Assembly (NCBI GenBank): GCA_021498125.1
Contig: JAIZWL010000001.1
Span: forward strand, 1,292,099 to 1,356,098
Source of the DNA: Candidatus Thorarchaeota archaeon
GTDB lineage: Archaea; Asgardarchaeota; Thorarchaeia; Thorarchaeales; Thorarchaeaceae
Direction: 5' to 3'
DNA length: 64,000 bases
Below, in pieces: positions 1 through 8,306 of this stretch. The translations under genes and the position numbers were made by a program. Numbering within the stretch: the stretch's first letter is position 1; every line of letters starts with the position of its first letter. Under the pieces are notes generated by a model, which saw only the letters and a list, made by a program, of their open reading frames with translations, had not been told where the DNA came from and ran no database searches.

Positions 1-210
1 TGCATCATTCTCCCGTGGCTCAATCTCCCACGACATTTCAAGGCCCGGTTCTTCTTTAACAAATTGACTGAGCATTTCGAACCATGCTTGTTTGACATCA
101 TCAATATTGACGTATAGAAAGTCCATTAAGGGGACAGTTATCTCTACATTAAGAACACGGCCGTTTAAAATATAATAGTTCTCAATATTCCATGGCAATG
201 TCAAGTCCAC
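1..210 (-). CDS. Hypothetical protein, partial (runs off the window)
   Basis: An open frame on the minus strand runs from position 279 to the window edge with no stop. It lies in exactly the same frame as the DUF2299-like gene upstream and begins right after that gene's TAA. The only plausible start near the 5' end is a GTG at 210; the next ATG is about 30 residues further in. The visible peptide is acidic and rich in aromatic residues. I do not recognise a family. It could be a separate gene, or the tail of the upstream gene cut off by a stop codon. Confidence 0.35.
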   Translation of the reverse strand, partial: MDLTLPWNIENYYILNGRVLNVEITVPLMDFLYVNIDDVKQAWFEMLSQFVKEEPGLEMSWEIEPRENDA

Positions 211-279
211 CCATATTTGGTCTTGCTCATCCTGTAGATAAGTCTTGTTTGCCCAGAGCCCACTGCGAATTCTTGTTTT

Positions 280-795
280 TTATGTGTAGTATGATGGGCC
301 TGTGTCCTCTGGAGCGGGGGTCTTACCTCCAGTCTCTCCTGTCACATCATTAAGGATGTGAATGATCATGTCAACAATTCTGTGGACCTTTCTCATCGTG
401 CGCCATAGAATGTCATCGCCGAAGGCATCATCGTAGATGCGATCCGACACCACGAATCCGGGGCCGGGTGGTTTGGGTCCTGGTTGTCCGGGTTGAGGCT
501 GGATGAATCCTACGCTAATGTCCTGAGTGAACGCGAAACGCATGGTCTTGATCTGGAACTGTTTCATCTTCTCGGCAGTAAGGAGTTTGAGGTGCTGCGG
601 TGAGATCATGACCTGAGATTCTATCTGGACGAACTTTTGATCGTTGGGACGGACGACCGTGAAGAAGAACCTCATGAACTTCACTTTGTAAAGGAATTCC
701 GCTCGTGGATTTGAGATGCTCTCCACCTTCATGCCTTCTCGGGAGAACCACTCTCGAACGGCTTCTTTGATGCGTTCCGATTCATCGTCTTTCAT
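280..795 (-). CDS. Conserved hypothetical protein, DUF2299/YbjN-like
   Basis: This is a 171-residue soluble protein without a signal peptide. The N-terminal helix (ERIKEAVREWF) is followed by a strand-rich core and a final helical part ending in VDMIIHILNDV. The order of elements resembles the DUF2299 / type III chaperone-like fold, where the function is unknown. A Pro/Gly-rich loop (GFIQPQPGQPGPKPPGPGF) near residue 110 is probably a flexible insertion. The ATG at 795 has no strong upstream ribosome site. After its TAA the same frame stays open to the window edge. The family call is from pattern memory only. Confidence 0.55.
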   Translation of the reverse strand: MKDDESERIKEAVREWFSREGMKVESISNPRAEFLYKVKFMRFFFTVVRPNDQKFVQIESQVMISPQHLKLLTAEKMKQFQIKTMRFAFTQDISVGFIQPQPGQPGPKPPGPGFVVSDRIYDDAFGDDILWRTMRKVHRIVDMIIHILNDVTGETGGKTPAPEDTGPSYYT

Positions 796-846
796 TTATT
801 GTGTCTCCGTATTTCACGGCGTTATCTTGCTCTTAACGGTTGTGTC

Positions 847-1653
847 CTAGACATCTATGTACCATTGAGTCCGCTCATATGCGCTCTGATTTCGGTCCTG
901 AAAACAGGTTATTTCCTGTCTTACTGAGGCGACCGCAACCGTATTACCTCTCTCACGAATGACTCTCTCTTCTGAGTTTGGTCTGGTGGGTCGCACTCCC
1001 CACGGATCAATGAATTGACTGTGACCAAAGTATGTCTTTCCGTCAAAACCGGATCCTATTCGATTTGTTGCTGCAATATAGACCTGATTCTCAATCGCGC
1101 GACCAAGCAATAATGCATTCCAGTGATGGCTGCGCGGATCCGGGAACGCGGCTGGAATGAGTATCAGCTCGGCTCCCTCCAGAGCGAGACCCCGAGTCAC
1201 TTCTGGAAATCGCAGATCATAACAAATCTCAAGTCCCACTTTGATGCCTCCAGCATCGAGGAGCGCAAGAGTATCCCCCTGTTCGAACACGTCGCGTTCT
1301 TCTTGGAATGGATGGATCTTCCTGTAGGTCGCTACGGTCTTTCCCTTGGGCGAGGTCACAATCAGTGTGTTGAAGTATTTCTCTTCATGACGCTCAATGT
1401 CCGTTGCCACTACATAAGCTCCTTTTTCAGAAGCGAGCTCTTCCATGAACGATTGTGTTGGTCCCGGAATTCCGGCTCCCACATTCTCATAGTCGGCATG
1501 GCGAAATCCAATAGCAAAGAGCTCTGGTAGAACTATGAACTCTCTCTCCGTATTTGGAGTATAGTCTTTGAGAAGCCATCGAACTCGCTTGAAGTTTGTT
1601 TCTCTATCGCTCTCGACACACGGCATCTGAACTAGACATACACCAAAGTCCAT
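847..1653 (-). CDS. Carbon-nitrogen hydrolase (nitrilase superfamily), omega-amidase-like
   Basis: The protein would hydrolyse a C-N bond of an amide. With the start set at the second ATG (MDFGVCLVQM, position 1653) it has 268 residues, normal for the superfamily. The Glu-Lys-Cys triad is visible: E44 in VLPELF, K112 in YRKIHPF and C144 in EICYDLRFPE. The RKIHPF and CYDLRFPE phrases resemble omega-amidases that remove alpha-ketoglutaramate, but the substrate cannot be fixed from sequence. An earlier in-frame ATG at 1671 adds six hydrophobic residues and is less likely because family members begin just before the first strand. It is divergent from the por operon. Confidence 0.85.
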   Translation of the reverse strand: MDFGVCLVQMPCVESDRETNFKRVRWLLKDYTPNTEREFIVLPELFAIGFRHADYENVGAGIPGPTQSFMEELASEKGAYVVATDIERHEEKYFNTLIVTSPKGKTVATYRKIHPFQEERDVFEQGDTLALLDAGGIKVGLEICYDLRFPEVTRGLALEGAELILIPAAFPDPRSHHWNALLLGRAIENQVYIAATNRIGSGFDGKTYFGHSQFIDPWGVRPTRPNSEERVIRERGNTVAVASVRQEITCFQDRNQSAYERTQWYIDV

Positions 1654-1742
1654 GGAGATCACCACGAACATACTAAATGCAATGTCAGTTAAGCCTGACT
1701 ATCTTATCTGATTCTTTCCGATAACCGCACTCTTATACAGCG

Positions 1743-1797
1743 TAATACTTAATATCCGTTCAGTGCTGAAGCGGCTTTGTAATGACCGCAGTCGGAA
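1743..1797 (+). promoter_or_regulatory. Probable promoter and leader of the por operon
   Basis: An A/T-rich TATA-like stretch (TACTTAATAT, about 1746-1755) lies 40-50 bases before the GTG start of porD. A short palindrome, TTCAGTGCTGAA (1759-1770), sits between. The spacing suits an archaeal TATA box with initiation near 1775. The region is shared with the divergent nitrilase gene, which starts at 1653. This is inferred from spacing only. Confidence 0.35.
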
Positions 1798-2121
1798 GTG
1801 TTTCTTGTGGTCAATGAGGTTAACACTGAACCAAAATCAAGAGAAGACTTACCCAAGTCTCCTTACTCTAAACCCGTTGTCGGTTCTACCGGTAAGACGG
1901 GAAGTTGGCGGACTTTCGATCCTGTGATCGATTATGATGCCTGCAACAGATGTCGGATCTGCTGGATGTACTGCCCAGAGGCTACCATCGATCTTGATGA
2001 TGATGGTACACCCCATATCGATTATGACTATTGTAAGGGCTGTGGTATATGTGCGCAGGTCTGTCCGAAGAAATGCATCGAGATGGTGCGAACTGAAGAA
2101 CGTCGGGAGGCAACTGCATGA
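1798..2121 (+). CDS. porD: Pyruvate:ferredoxin oxidoreductase delta subunit (2x[4Fe-4S] ferredoxin)
   Basis: This 107-residue subunit carries electrons from the catalytic site of a 2-oxoacid:ferredoxin oxidoreductase to ferredoxin. Two complete C-x2-C-x2-C-x3-C cluster motifs are present, at C49/C52/C55/C59 and C79/C82/C85/C89. The N-terminal part with KTGSWRTFDPVID is typical of the four-subunit type delta chain. The start is GTG at 1798; no ATG lies in frame upstream. The stop overlaps the porA start by four bases (ATGA), so the two are translationally coupled. Confidence 0.93.
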   Translation: MFLVVNEVNTEPKSREDLPKSPYSKPVVGSTGKTGSWRTFDPVIDYDACNRCRICWMYCPEATIDLDDDGTPHIDYDYCKGCGICAQVCPKKCIEMVRTEERREATA

Positions 2122-3296
2122 AGACGAAATTGATGAGTGCGAATTACGCGGCTGCACGCGCAGTCGTGTCCGCTCGTGTTGAGGTCGTTGCCGCATACCC
2201 AATTACTCCTGCAACAACGGTGCCTGAGCAAGTAGCCCTTCTTAATGAAGAGGGGATTTACAAGGGTGAATTCATCCGTGTGGAGTCCGAACACTCTGCA
2301 ATGTTTGCATGTATAGGTGCCAGTTCGACTGGAGCAAGGGCATTCACAGCCACATCCTCTAATGGGCTTCTCCTCATGGATGAGGCTCTTCATTGGGCGG
2401 CTGCTGCACGACTTCCAATTGTGTTGGCGAATGTCAATCGTTCAGTATCCCCGGCTTGGAATATTCATGTCACTCATGACGATAGCATGAGTAAGCGCGA
2501 TACTGGCTGGCTTCAATTCTATGTGAGCAGTGTCGATGAATACTACCATACCATTATACAATCTTTCAAACTGGCCGAAGATGAACGTGTGCTGATGCCT
2601 GTCATGATCAGTGCTGATGGCTTTGTGTTAAGCCATACAGTCTCCACCTTCGATTATCTTGAACCTGAAGAAGTTGACAAGTTTCTCCCCCCCTACAAAC
2701 CTCCTCATTGGGTTATGGATCCTGCAAACCCTGTGTCTCATGGTAATATTGTCTTCCCTGAATATTATGAGGAATTCCGTTACCAGATGCATGAGGCCAG
2801 CAAGAATGCCCTCAAGGTCTACGCCGAGGTCGAACGTGATTACAAGAAGCTGTTCGGTAAATACTTTGGCGGCCCAGTTGTAGAGTACAAGACAGATGAT
2901 GCAGAAGTCGTCTTCACTTCTCAGGGAACCGTTGGGGCAGAGGCACTTGATGCAATAGACGAGCTTCGAGAAGAGGGATACAAAGTAGGAGCGGCCCGTA
3001 TTCGGATGTATCGTCCCTTCCCAGTTGATAATATCCGCAAACTCGGTAGTAGAGTCAAGGCCTTTGCTAGCTTTGATCGAAGTGCGTCCTATGGATACGG
3101 TGGTCAAGTTGCCATTGATATTCGTGCAGCTCTCTACCATACCCCACATCGACCAATGGTCAAGAGTTACATTGGTGGTCTTGGTGGTCGTGACATCACG
3201 GTCACTGACATCAAAGAGATCATCTTGGATACTGTCAAGGCCGTGGAGAGCGGTGAGATCGGTCCTGAAGAAACTTGGCATAATTTGATGGAGTGA
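2118..3296 (+). CDS. porA: Pyruvate:ferredoxin oxidoreductase alpha subunit
   Basis: This is the 392-residue alpha subunit of an archaeal pyruvate (or related 2-oxoacid) ferredoxin oxidoreductase, which converts pyruvate and CoA to acetyl-CoA and CO2. The early AAYPITPATTVPEQV and RVESEHSAMFACIGAS phrases belong to the pyrimidine-binding domain, and SPAWNIHVTHDDSM is typical of pyruvate-type enzymes. A C-terminal domain II (EVVFTSQGTVGAEA onwards) is complete. It overlaps porD by four bases and is followed by porB after six. The pyruvate specificity is likely but not proven, because several paralogues share these motifs. Confidence 0.93.
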   Translation: MKTKLMSANYAAARAVVSARVEVVAAYPITPATTVPEQVALLNEEGIYKGEFIRVESEHSAMFACIGASSTGARAFTATSSNGLLLMDEALHWAAAARLPIVLANVNRSVSPAWNIHVTHDDSMSKRDTGWLQFYVSSVDEYYHTIIQSFKLAEDERVLMPVMISADGFVLSHTVSTFDYLEPEEVDKFLPPYKPPHWVMDPANPVSHGNIVFPEYYEEFRYQMHEASKNALKVYAEVERDYKKLFGKYFGGPVVEYKTDDAEVVFTSQGTVGAEALDAIDELREEGYKVGAARIRMYRPFPVDNIRKLGSRVKAFASFDRSASYGYGGQVAIDIRAALYHTPHRPMVKSYIGGLGGRDITVTDIKEIILDTVKAVESGEIGPEETWHNLME

Positions 3297-3302
3297 TGAG
3301 AA

Positions 3303-4208
3303 ATGGTCGCAATAAGAGATCTACCCCTAAAGGAATACGTGTTAAAGGGAAATGCAGCCTGTGCTGGTTGTCAGGACATGGTTGCCCTGCGCCACGCTCA
3401 TAAGGCATTCGAAGGGAATGTCATCCAGATTGTGCCAGCATGTTGTACTAGTGTCGTTCAATCGCTCTTTCCACGGACAGGGCTTGGGATTCCCGTTCTG
3501 AACACTGCGTTCATGGCTTCGGGAGCAACTGCCTCTGGTGTTCGAGCAGCACTTCGTGCTAAGGGCAAAGATGATGTTCAGGTCATGGTCTGGGCTGGTG
3601 ATGGTGGCACCTTTGATATTGGCCTTCAAGGTCTTAGTGGTGCCTTTGAGCGAAGGACTGATTTTCTATATGTCTGCTACAATAATCAGGTCTATTCTAA
3701 TACCGGAACGCAGAGATCTGGTGCTACTCCACTCTATGCACAGACCACTACCACTTGGTATGGTAAGAAAGAACCTGAGAAGCTCTTTGATCTGATTGTG
3801 GCAGCGCATGAACCTGCATATCAGGCCACTGCAAACGCAGCTTACCCGCGAGACCTCTATGAAAAGTTCAGGCGGGCCAAGGAGATCCGCGGTCCCAAGT
3901 TTATCCATATCTTTATCCCCTGTCCGCAGGCTTGGAATTATCCTGTTGAGAAAGGTGTGGAGATTGGCAAGCTTGCCGTGGAGACCGGGTACTGGATCAT
4001 GTGGGAACGCATCGGTGACGAGTTCAAACTCGATCCTATCAGCAAGAGATACCAAGACCCTGCTAAGCGCAAACCAATTGAGGAATTCCTCAAGTTGCAA
4101 GGTCGTTTCTCAAAACTCTTTAAACCGAAGAAAGATGAGAAGAAGATTGCTGAGTTCGAGGCCTTCATTCAACATCGATGGGATGTTCTTCTGAGAACAT
4201 TCACATAG
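3303..4208 (+). CDS. porB: Pyruvate:ferredoxin oxidoreductase beta subunit
   Basis: This 301-residue subunit binds thiamine diphosphate and one [4Fe-4S] cluster. The TPP/Mg motif is GDGGTFDIG starting at G99, with the following asparagines in CYNNQVYSNTG. Cluster cysteines are C20 and C23 (ACAGCQ), one of C47/C48 (PACCTS) and the one in IFIPCPQAWN. Length is normal. It ends the operon, which therefore contains D, A and B but no gamma (C/G) subunit, so that chain must be encoded elsewhere or shared with another oxidoreductase. Confidence 0.94.
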   Translation: MVAIRDLPLKEYVLKGNAACAGCQDMVALRHAHKAFEGNVIQIVPACCTSVVQSLFPRTGLGIPVLNTAFMASGATASGVRAALRAKGKDDVQVMVWAGDGGTFDIGLQGLSGAFERRTDFLYVCYNNQVYSNTGTQRSGATPLYAQTTTTWYGKKEPEKLFDLIVAAHEPAYQATANAAYPRDLYEKFRRAKEIRGPKFIHIFIPCPQAWNYPVEKGVEIGKLAVETGYWIMWERIGDEFKLDPISKRYQDPAKRKPIEEFLKLQGRFSKLFKPKKDEKKIAEFEAFIQHRWDVLLRTFT

Positions 4209-4216
4209 TCTATGGC

Positions 4217-4249
4217 GAGGGGATTCCCCTCTCCTTCGTTTCTTTTTTC
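4217..4249 (+). terminator. Intrinsic terminator after porB
   Basis: A short G/C hairpin, GAGGGG-ATT-CCCCTC (4217-4231), lies nine bases after the porB stop and is followed by a pyrimidine stretch with TCTTTTTT. Archaeal termination depends mainly on the T-run; the hairpin is an additional hint. It fits the end of the por operon. Confidence 0.6.
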
Positions 4250-4386
4250 CGTAAAGATCTGTTTCTACTAGATTGTTTCTTGTTGCGTGAAGAGACGCTC
4301 ACTTTTCAGCACCGATATCGACAAAAGCCAACCTTAATAGATGAGTTATGAGTGACTAGGGCGGCCCATTTGCTATGGATTGATGC

Positions 4387-5664
4387 ATGATGTCGTTATC
4401 AGAGACTGAAGCAGCAATTTTGATCAAGGACCCTATCAGAGGGTACATTGCCTTCACCGAGACCGAAAAGAAAATTCTCGACCTGCATCTCACACAACGC
4501 CTGAGGAACATCCGCTGGCCAGCAGGAGTCTACAAGGTCTACCCTGGCGCAGACACCTCCCTGATGGGGCACATGTTGGGTTTCATGGGCATGACGGACA
4601 TCATGTTCGATTCTCTTCCTGCTGACGAGTCAACCGTATTCGGTGCCCGACTGACTGCGATGATCCTCACAGTTTCTCGTGGGGCGTGGGCCAACGTCAT
4701 GGAAGAGTTTCTAGAGAATGGTGGGGCTGATCGTTATCGAGTCGCGGAACTTGCGATCAAGAATTCCGATGTGAACGATATTATTGGCGATAGTACCTAC
4801 ACTGTTGAAGAGGTCATCGATTTCATCACACATGGGGTCCCGATCAAAAACATCCGCATCAATCTATCAACAGTTCCCATTAACCCCGAGCTCTTAGATA
4901 GTCTTGAGCGAGATGCATATTTTACAGGAGTTGACTATGCAAATATCGAATTCAAAAAGATGTTCCTCTCGATGGCCGTTGCCAAAAACCGACTTGTTGT
5001 GTCGCGTGATTCACGTTATACCCTTGAATCATATCTTGCGGCCGGGGCTAACATGTTCGAGGCAGTCTACTATCATAAGACTGTTCGTGCAGCCGAGCTA
5101 ATGCTGCTCAGGATTCTAGAGCTTGGTGGAGAAGAGCTATTCTCGTTCCCACTCAAAGATCCCTCAGTGTATCTTGCCTGTGACGACTTTACTTTTCATC
5201 ACCGCCTGTTGCATACCCCTCCTGATTCTTCTGATGACTTCAAGACTGCTGGGAAAATCTTTCGGGCGTATCGTGATCGTGATCTGATCAAGATGGCGAG
5301 TATGCGTTCCATTTCAGATGATCGCCTTCTCAAGCGGCTGGCAACGGACAAGGGGCGAAAAGAGACCGAACGCGAGATTGCAGAATCTGCTGATATCGAT
5401 CCACAGCGTGTCTATGTAGATATCCCCAAGAGGCCATCAGTGACCTTCTATCCGGGGCGTCATCCACTAGACTCGATATCAATGTTTGAACGCGGTTCTC
5501 GCGGATACGAATTCTGGAGTGTTGAGGAGATCAGTCCTATTGCAAAGAGCCTCCTGATGCCTATGCAAACAGTTCGTGTCTACACTACACGTGGTTATCG
5601 GCAGCGGATTCGAAAGGTGGCAGACTCCCTACTAGAGAGCTTTGATACTCCCGGCAGCGAGTGA
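4387..5664 (+). CDS. HD-domain protein of the SAMHD1/dGTPase-like group, catalytic residues lost
   Basis: The 425-residue protein follows the layout of HD phosphohydrolases that act on dNTPs or related substrates: KDPIRGYIAFTETEKKILD, then QRLRNI, then VYPGADTSLMGHMLGFM. The first metal histidine (H62) is kept. At the place of the HD pair and the following GHGPFSH phrase it reads ILTVSRGAWANV, so L94-T95 replace His-Asp. The last ligand region, normally D-x-D-K/R-x-D-Y, reads INPELLDSLERD (165-176). The later SYLAAGANMFEAVYYHKTVRAAELML helix and CDDFTF motif are intact. This looks like a folded but catalytically dead relative, perhaps a binding or regulatory protein. A second ATG follows at 4390. 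It is flanked by a terminator and stands alone. Confidence 0.7.
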   Translation: MMSLSETEAAILIKDPIRGYIAFTETEKKILDLHLTQRLRNIRWPAGVYKVYPGADTSLMGHMLGFMGMTDIMFDSLPADESTVFGARLTAMILTVSRGAWANVMEEFLENGGADRYRVAELAIKNSDVNDIIGDSTYTVEEVIDFITHGVPIKNIRINLSTVPINPELLDSLERDAYFTGVDYANIEFKKMFLSMAVAKNRLVVSRDSRYTLESYLAAGANMFEAVYYHKTVRAAELMLLRILELGGEELFSFPLKDPSVYLACDDFTFHHRLLHTPPDSSDDFKTAGKIFRAYRDRDLIKMASMRSISDDRLLKRLATDKGRKETEREIAESADIDPQRVYVDIPKRPSVTFYPGRHPLDSISMFERGSRGYEFWSVEEISPIAKSLLMPMQTVRVYTTRGYRQRIRKVADSLLESFDTPGSE

Positions 5665-5673
5665 TCTCTCTCG

Positions 5674-6249
5674 CTAGGAATGTTCGCCATTCCAAGAGTT
5701 CTGAGGGGTTTGTATTGCATCCAGATGAATCAGCACTCGCTCTACTACCGAGTCTACAAGATCTTCTATTGTTCGAGGTCTATGCCAAAATGCCGGACTT
5801 GCTGGTAACACAATGCCCCCCGCCTCCGTCACCCGTTCCATGTTTCTAATATGAATGAGGTTGAGTGGGGTCTCTCTCATGACAAGAAGAAGGCGCCTGC
5901 GTTCTTTCATCGCGCAGTCCGCAGCACGGGTGACCAGATTATCGGTAAAGCCCTGTGCAACCCCTGCAAGGGTCTTCATTGAACAGGGCACTATCACAAC
6001 CCCATCAAGAGGAAAGCTTCCCGAGGCTGGCCCTGCTGAGAGATCGGTTTCATCATACACCACATCGACTTCTTTCACGAGGTCGTCTATGGACAGATTC
6101 ATCTCGTACTGGAGTGTCCTTGCCCCCCATTTTGTGACTATTACATGAACCTCGTGCCCAAGCTGTTTGAGTGCCCGTATCGTCCGTACTCCATATATTG
6201 CCCCACTGGCACCAGTGATGCACACTAGGTATCTATGATTGTTCATCAT
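5674..6249 (-). CDS. ubiX: Flavin prenyltransferase, UbiX/Pad1 family
   Basis: The enzyme attaches dimethylallyl phosphate to FMN to make prenylated FMN, the cofactor of UbiD-type decarboxylases. The N-terminal flavoprotein motif CITGASGAIYG, the PCSMKTLAG loop, the RRRLLLVMRETPLN segment and the final PASPAFWHRP block are all diagnostic. The longer frame from 6348 overlaps the upstream gene; I chose the ATG at 6249 (MMNNHRYL) because GAGGAG lies directly upstream and the family begins there, giving 191 residues. It follows the DUF2070 gene by 46 bases, so the two are probably one transcript. No ubiD is in this window. Confidence 0.9.
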   Translation of the reverse strand: MMNNHRYLVCITGASGAIYGVRTIRALKQLGHEVHVIVTKWGARTLQYEMNLSIDDLVKEVDVVYDETDLSAGPASGSFPLDGVVIVPCSMKTLAGVAQGFTDNLVTRAADCAMKERRRLLLVMRETPLNLIHIRNMERVTEAGGIVLPASPAFWHRPRTIEDLVDSVVERVLIHLDAIQTPQNSWNGEHS

Positions 6250-6295
6250 CTTCTCCTCATGATAGTGTGCCTTTCTTGCATTAAGTGCTTCGTTA

Positions 6296-8137
6296 CTACA
6301 AGAGAAGTGCAAGGAGCATTGTGATGAGCGCGGTGCCTCCTGCTGCACGTAGCCCCGAATGCTTTGCTATAGATGCGCTCTCTGCAATATCTTGTGTCAA
6401 TGTATCGAAGCCCTTCTCTCCAAAGGTGCGTAGCCCTTTGATCTCGCCAAATCCCAGACCTACACGCACTTGTCGGGTGGCCTCTCGCGCCTTTGCGGCT
6501 GCAACTCCTATCGCTTCGAGAACCTCTATCGCCTTTATTCGTCCCACTGGTGGATATCCCGTGTTCGACATGGAAACCGCATTTACTACATGTGTGTCCG
6601 TGGTTGCAATCTCTACGTGTTTGAAGCCCTGTCCTTTGAGAAGACTGATGACCCGCTCTCGAAAACCCGGCTCGACATTATTTCCATCGACTGAGATCAG
6701 CACAGATTCACCCTCGACACTGTTGATGACCAGTGCGGTGATTCCACCGGGGCCCATCCCCTCTTCGATGTTGATATTGTCCGGTCTAAATTGATAGGCT
6801 CCTGCCGATACTTCTCCACGCACTGAGTTAAGCGTCCCAAAGAGTGCACTTGCCACTGCCCCTGCGTATTCTCCCGCATCGGGATCGTCGGGCATGAGCG
6901 AGACCGCGTCGTCACCAATACAATTATGTGCATCAACGATCGCCACGCGCTTGAGTGAGGGGATTCTTGATCGTGCAAGAGTAGCGGTCCGTATACCCAC
7001 CTCTAGACTGATGTCGTCTGTGAACTCCGGGGCGCTTGTTGTCATTGTCAAGGCGTCCTCGCCTGCGAACAATGTCCATACCTTGAATTTGCTATTATCT
7101 GACCAGTGTGGCCCTGACACGAGATCGTGGGTCTCGGTCTGCTCAATCAACCGATCAAGTTCGGCAATGACTTTGGTGTAATCATCTTTAGTAGTGAGAT
7201 TTTGGTGGTGTGTGCAGGTCCCATGTAGCACGAATCCAAGGACTCCATATTTTTCCCTGATGTGGTTCATGATGAAGTATGGTAGTGCACTACTTCCGAT
7301 CTCTCGAAATGGCCCCGGGTGAATATACAGGATCACTCCTACAGCATAGAGGCCAGAGGCATCTTCCAGTTTGATGATTTCTAGGGGGAGGTCTTGCACC
7401 GTGGAGATGTCTGTCATCATGGACTCAAACGGTATTGGATTGTCTACAAGGTATGCGTGACCAAAGGCTCGCAATAATCCTGGGCCACTGATCCCTAGGT
7501 CGCGCTCGAAGGGTCTGCTCACTGACCGGAAGATAAACGTGACAACTGCTGAATCAAGGGCTATCATGATCAGGATGATGAGTATTCCATTTGGTGGTAG
7601 CATTACAATAGTTGCGCCATAATTGACAAGGGCGATCCATGTCACCATGAGCACACCCGGAAACATTACTGACCCGATGAAGTTACGGACCGGGTGATGG
7701 TCGCTCAGTCCTGTGATCAAAAACGATAATGCAAGATATGCAAATCCCATTCCCAACAGAGTCAATCGGCCCTCAAAGTAATCTATCCCCACAAGGGCAT
7801 CAATGAGTCCACCAATTCCTGCAAGCACAAACCAGAATATCACTGCAAACAACATGGACCCCGTAGTTCTTCGTAGATCCAATGGCGAGTTCTTTTGGCG
7901 AACAATGAGATACAAGAGGCCTATTCCAAGAAAGGTTGTTATCCCAAAGAGAAGGATGTATTCGATTAAAACTGGTGCCAGTGACAGTAGATTTGCCCTC
8001 GTTCTCATAAGTGAGATTGCTGCGCTGGCAATGAGAACGGAGAGTGCAAGTCTTCCGACTATCCCCTCGAACGAGGGAAGCTGCCATACCTTTGAGTAAA
8101 GTCGAACGGTCTCTTTCACCTTTGCCTTTTCGCCCAT
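6296..8137 (-). CDS. DUF2070 archaeal membrane protein
   Basis: This 613-residue protein has about six or seven hydrophobic segments in its first 230 residues, a large soluble domain, and one more hydrophobic segment at the C terminus. The soluble part carries the DUF2070 signatures IHPGPFREIGSSALP, HGTCTHHQN, VDAHNCIGDD, ISVDGNNVEPG and TTDTHVVNA. The repeated His and Asp residues suggest a metal-binding, possibly hydrolytic site facing one side of the membrane, but no activity is known for the family. The ATG at 8137 gives the normal length. It probably shares a transcript with ubiX and is divergent from the PadR operon. Confidence 0.88.
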   Translation of the reverse strand: MGEKAKVKETVRLYSKVWQLPSFEGIVGRLALSVLIASAAISLMRTRANLLSLAPVLIEYILLFGITTFLGIGLLYLIVRQKNSPLDLRRTTGSMLFAVIFWFVLAGIGGLIDALVGIDYFEGRLTLLGMGFAYLALSFLITGLSDHHPVRNFIGSVMFPGVLMVTWIALVNYGATIVMLPPNGILIILIMIALDSAVVTFIFRSVSRPFERDLGISGPGLLRAFGHAYLVDNPIPFESMMTDISTVQDLPLEIIKLEDASGLYAVGVILYIHPGPFREIGSSALPYFIMNHIREKYGVLGFVLHGTCTHHQNLTTKDDYTKVIAELDRLIEQTETHDLVSGPHWSDNSKFKVWTLFAGEDALTMTTSAPEFTDDISLEVGIRTATLARSRIPSLKRVAIVDAHNCIGDDAVSLMPDDPDAGEYAGAVASALFGTLNSVRGEVSAGAYQFRPDNINIEEGMGPGGITALVINSVEGESVLISVDGNNVEPGFRERVISLLKGQGFKHVEIATTDTHVVNAVSMSNTGYPPVGRIKAIEVLEAIGVAAAKAREATRQVRVGLGFGEIKGLRTFGEKGFDTLTQDIAESASIAKHSGLRAAGGTALITMLLALLL

Positions 8138-8250
8138 TGATGTTTCCTCGTTTCGTTCATTCGCCCTCGCCCATTCTTATCAAGATTCCTTTCACGGTCA
8201 AATCTCATGTACTTGCCGTTCATGGTGCCCCCACGTGTTCCGACCAACAT

Positions 8251-8302
8251 GTTTATATCGCATTCGATATCGCATCCAATATCGTATTCGATATCGAGGT
8301 GT
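8251..8302 (+). promoter_or_regulatory. TATA box overlapped by a 12-bp tandem operator of the PadR operon
   Basis: Four head-to-tail 12-mers begin with ATATCG: ATATCGCATTCG (8255-8266), ATATCGCATCCA (8267-8278), ATATCGTATTCG (8279-8290) and ATATCGAGGTGT (8291-8302). Together they form perfect dyads ATATCG-N4-CGATAT at 8255-8270 and 8279-8294, 24 bases apart, plus a one-mismatch dyad at 8267-8282. The TATA-like TTTATATC (8252-8259) overlaps the first repeat, and the last repeat contains the GAGGTG ribosome site of the PadR gene. Binding of a dimeric repressor here would block both TBP and translation start. Autoregulation by the adjacent PadR protein is inferred. Confidence 0.75.
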
Positions 8303-8306
8303 CAAT

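Noticed and set aside
1123-1530. A 135-residue plus-strand frame
   Set aside because: It lies wholly within the well-supported nitrilase gene on the other strand and shows no domain.
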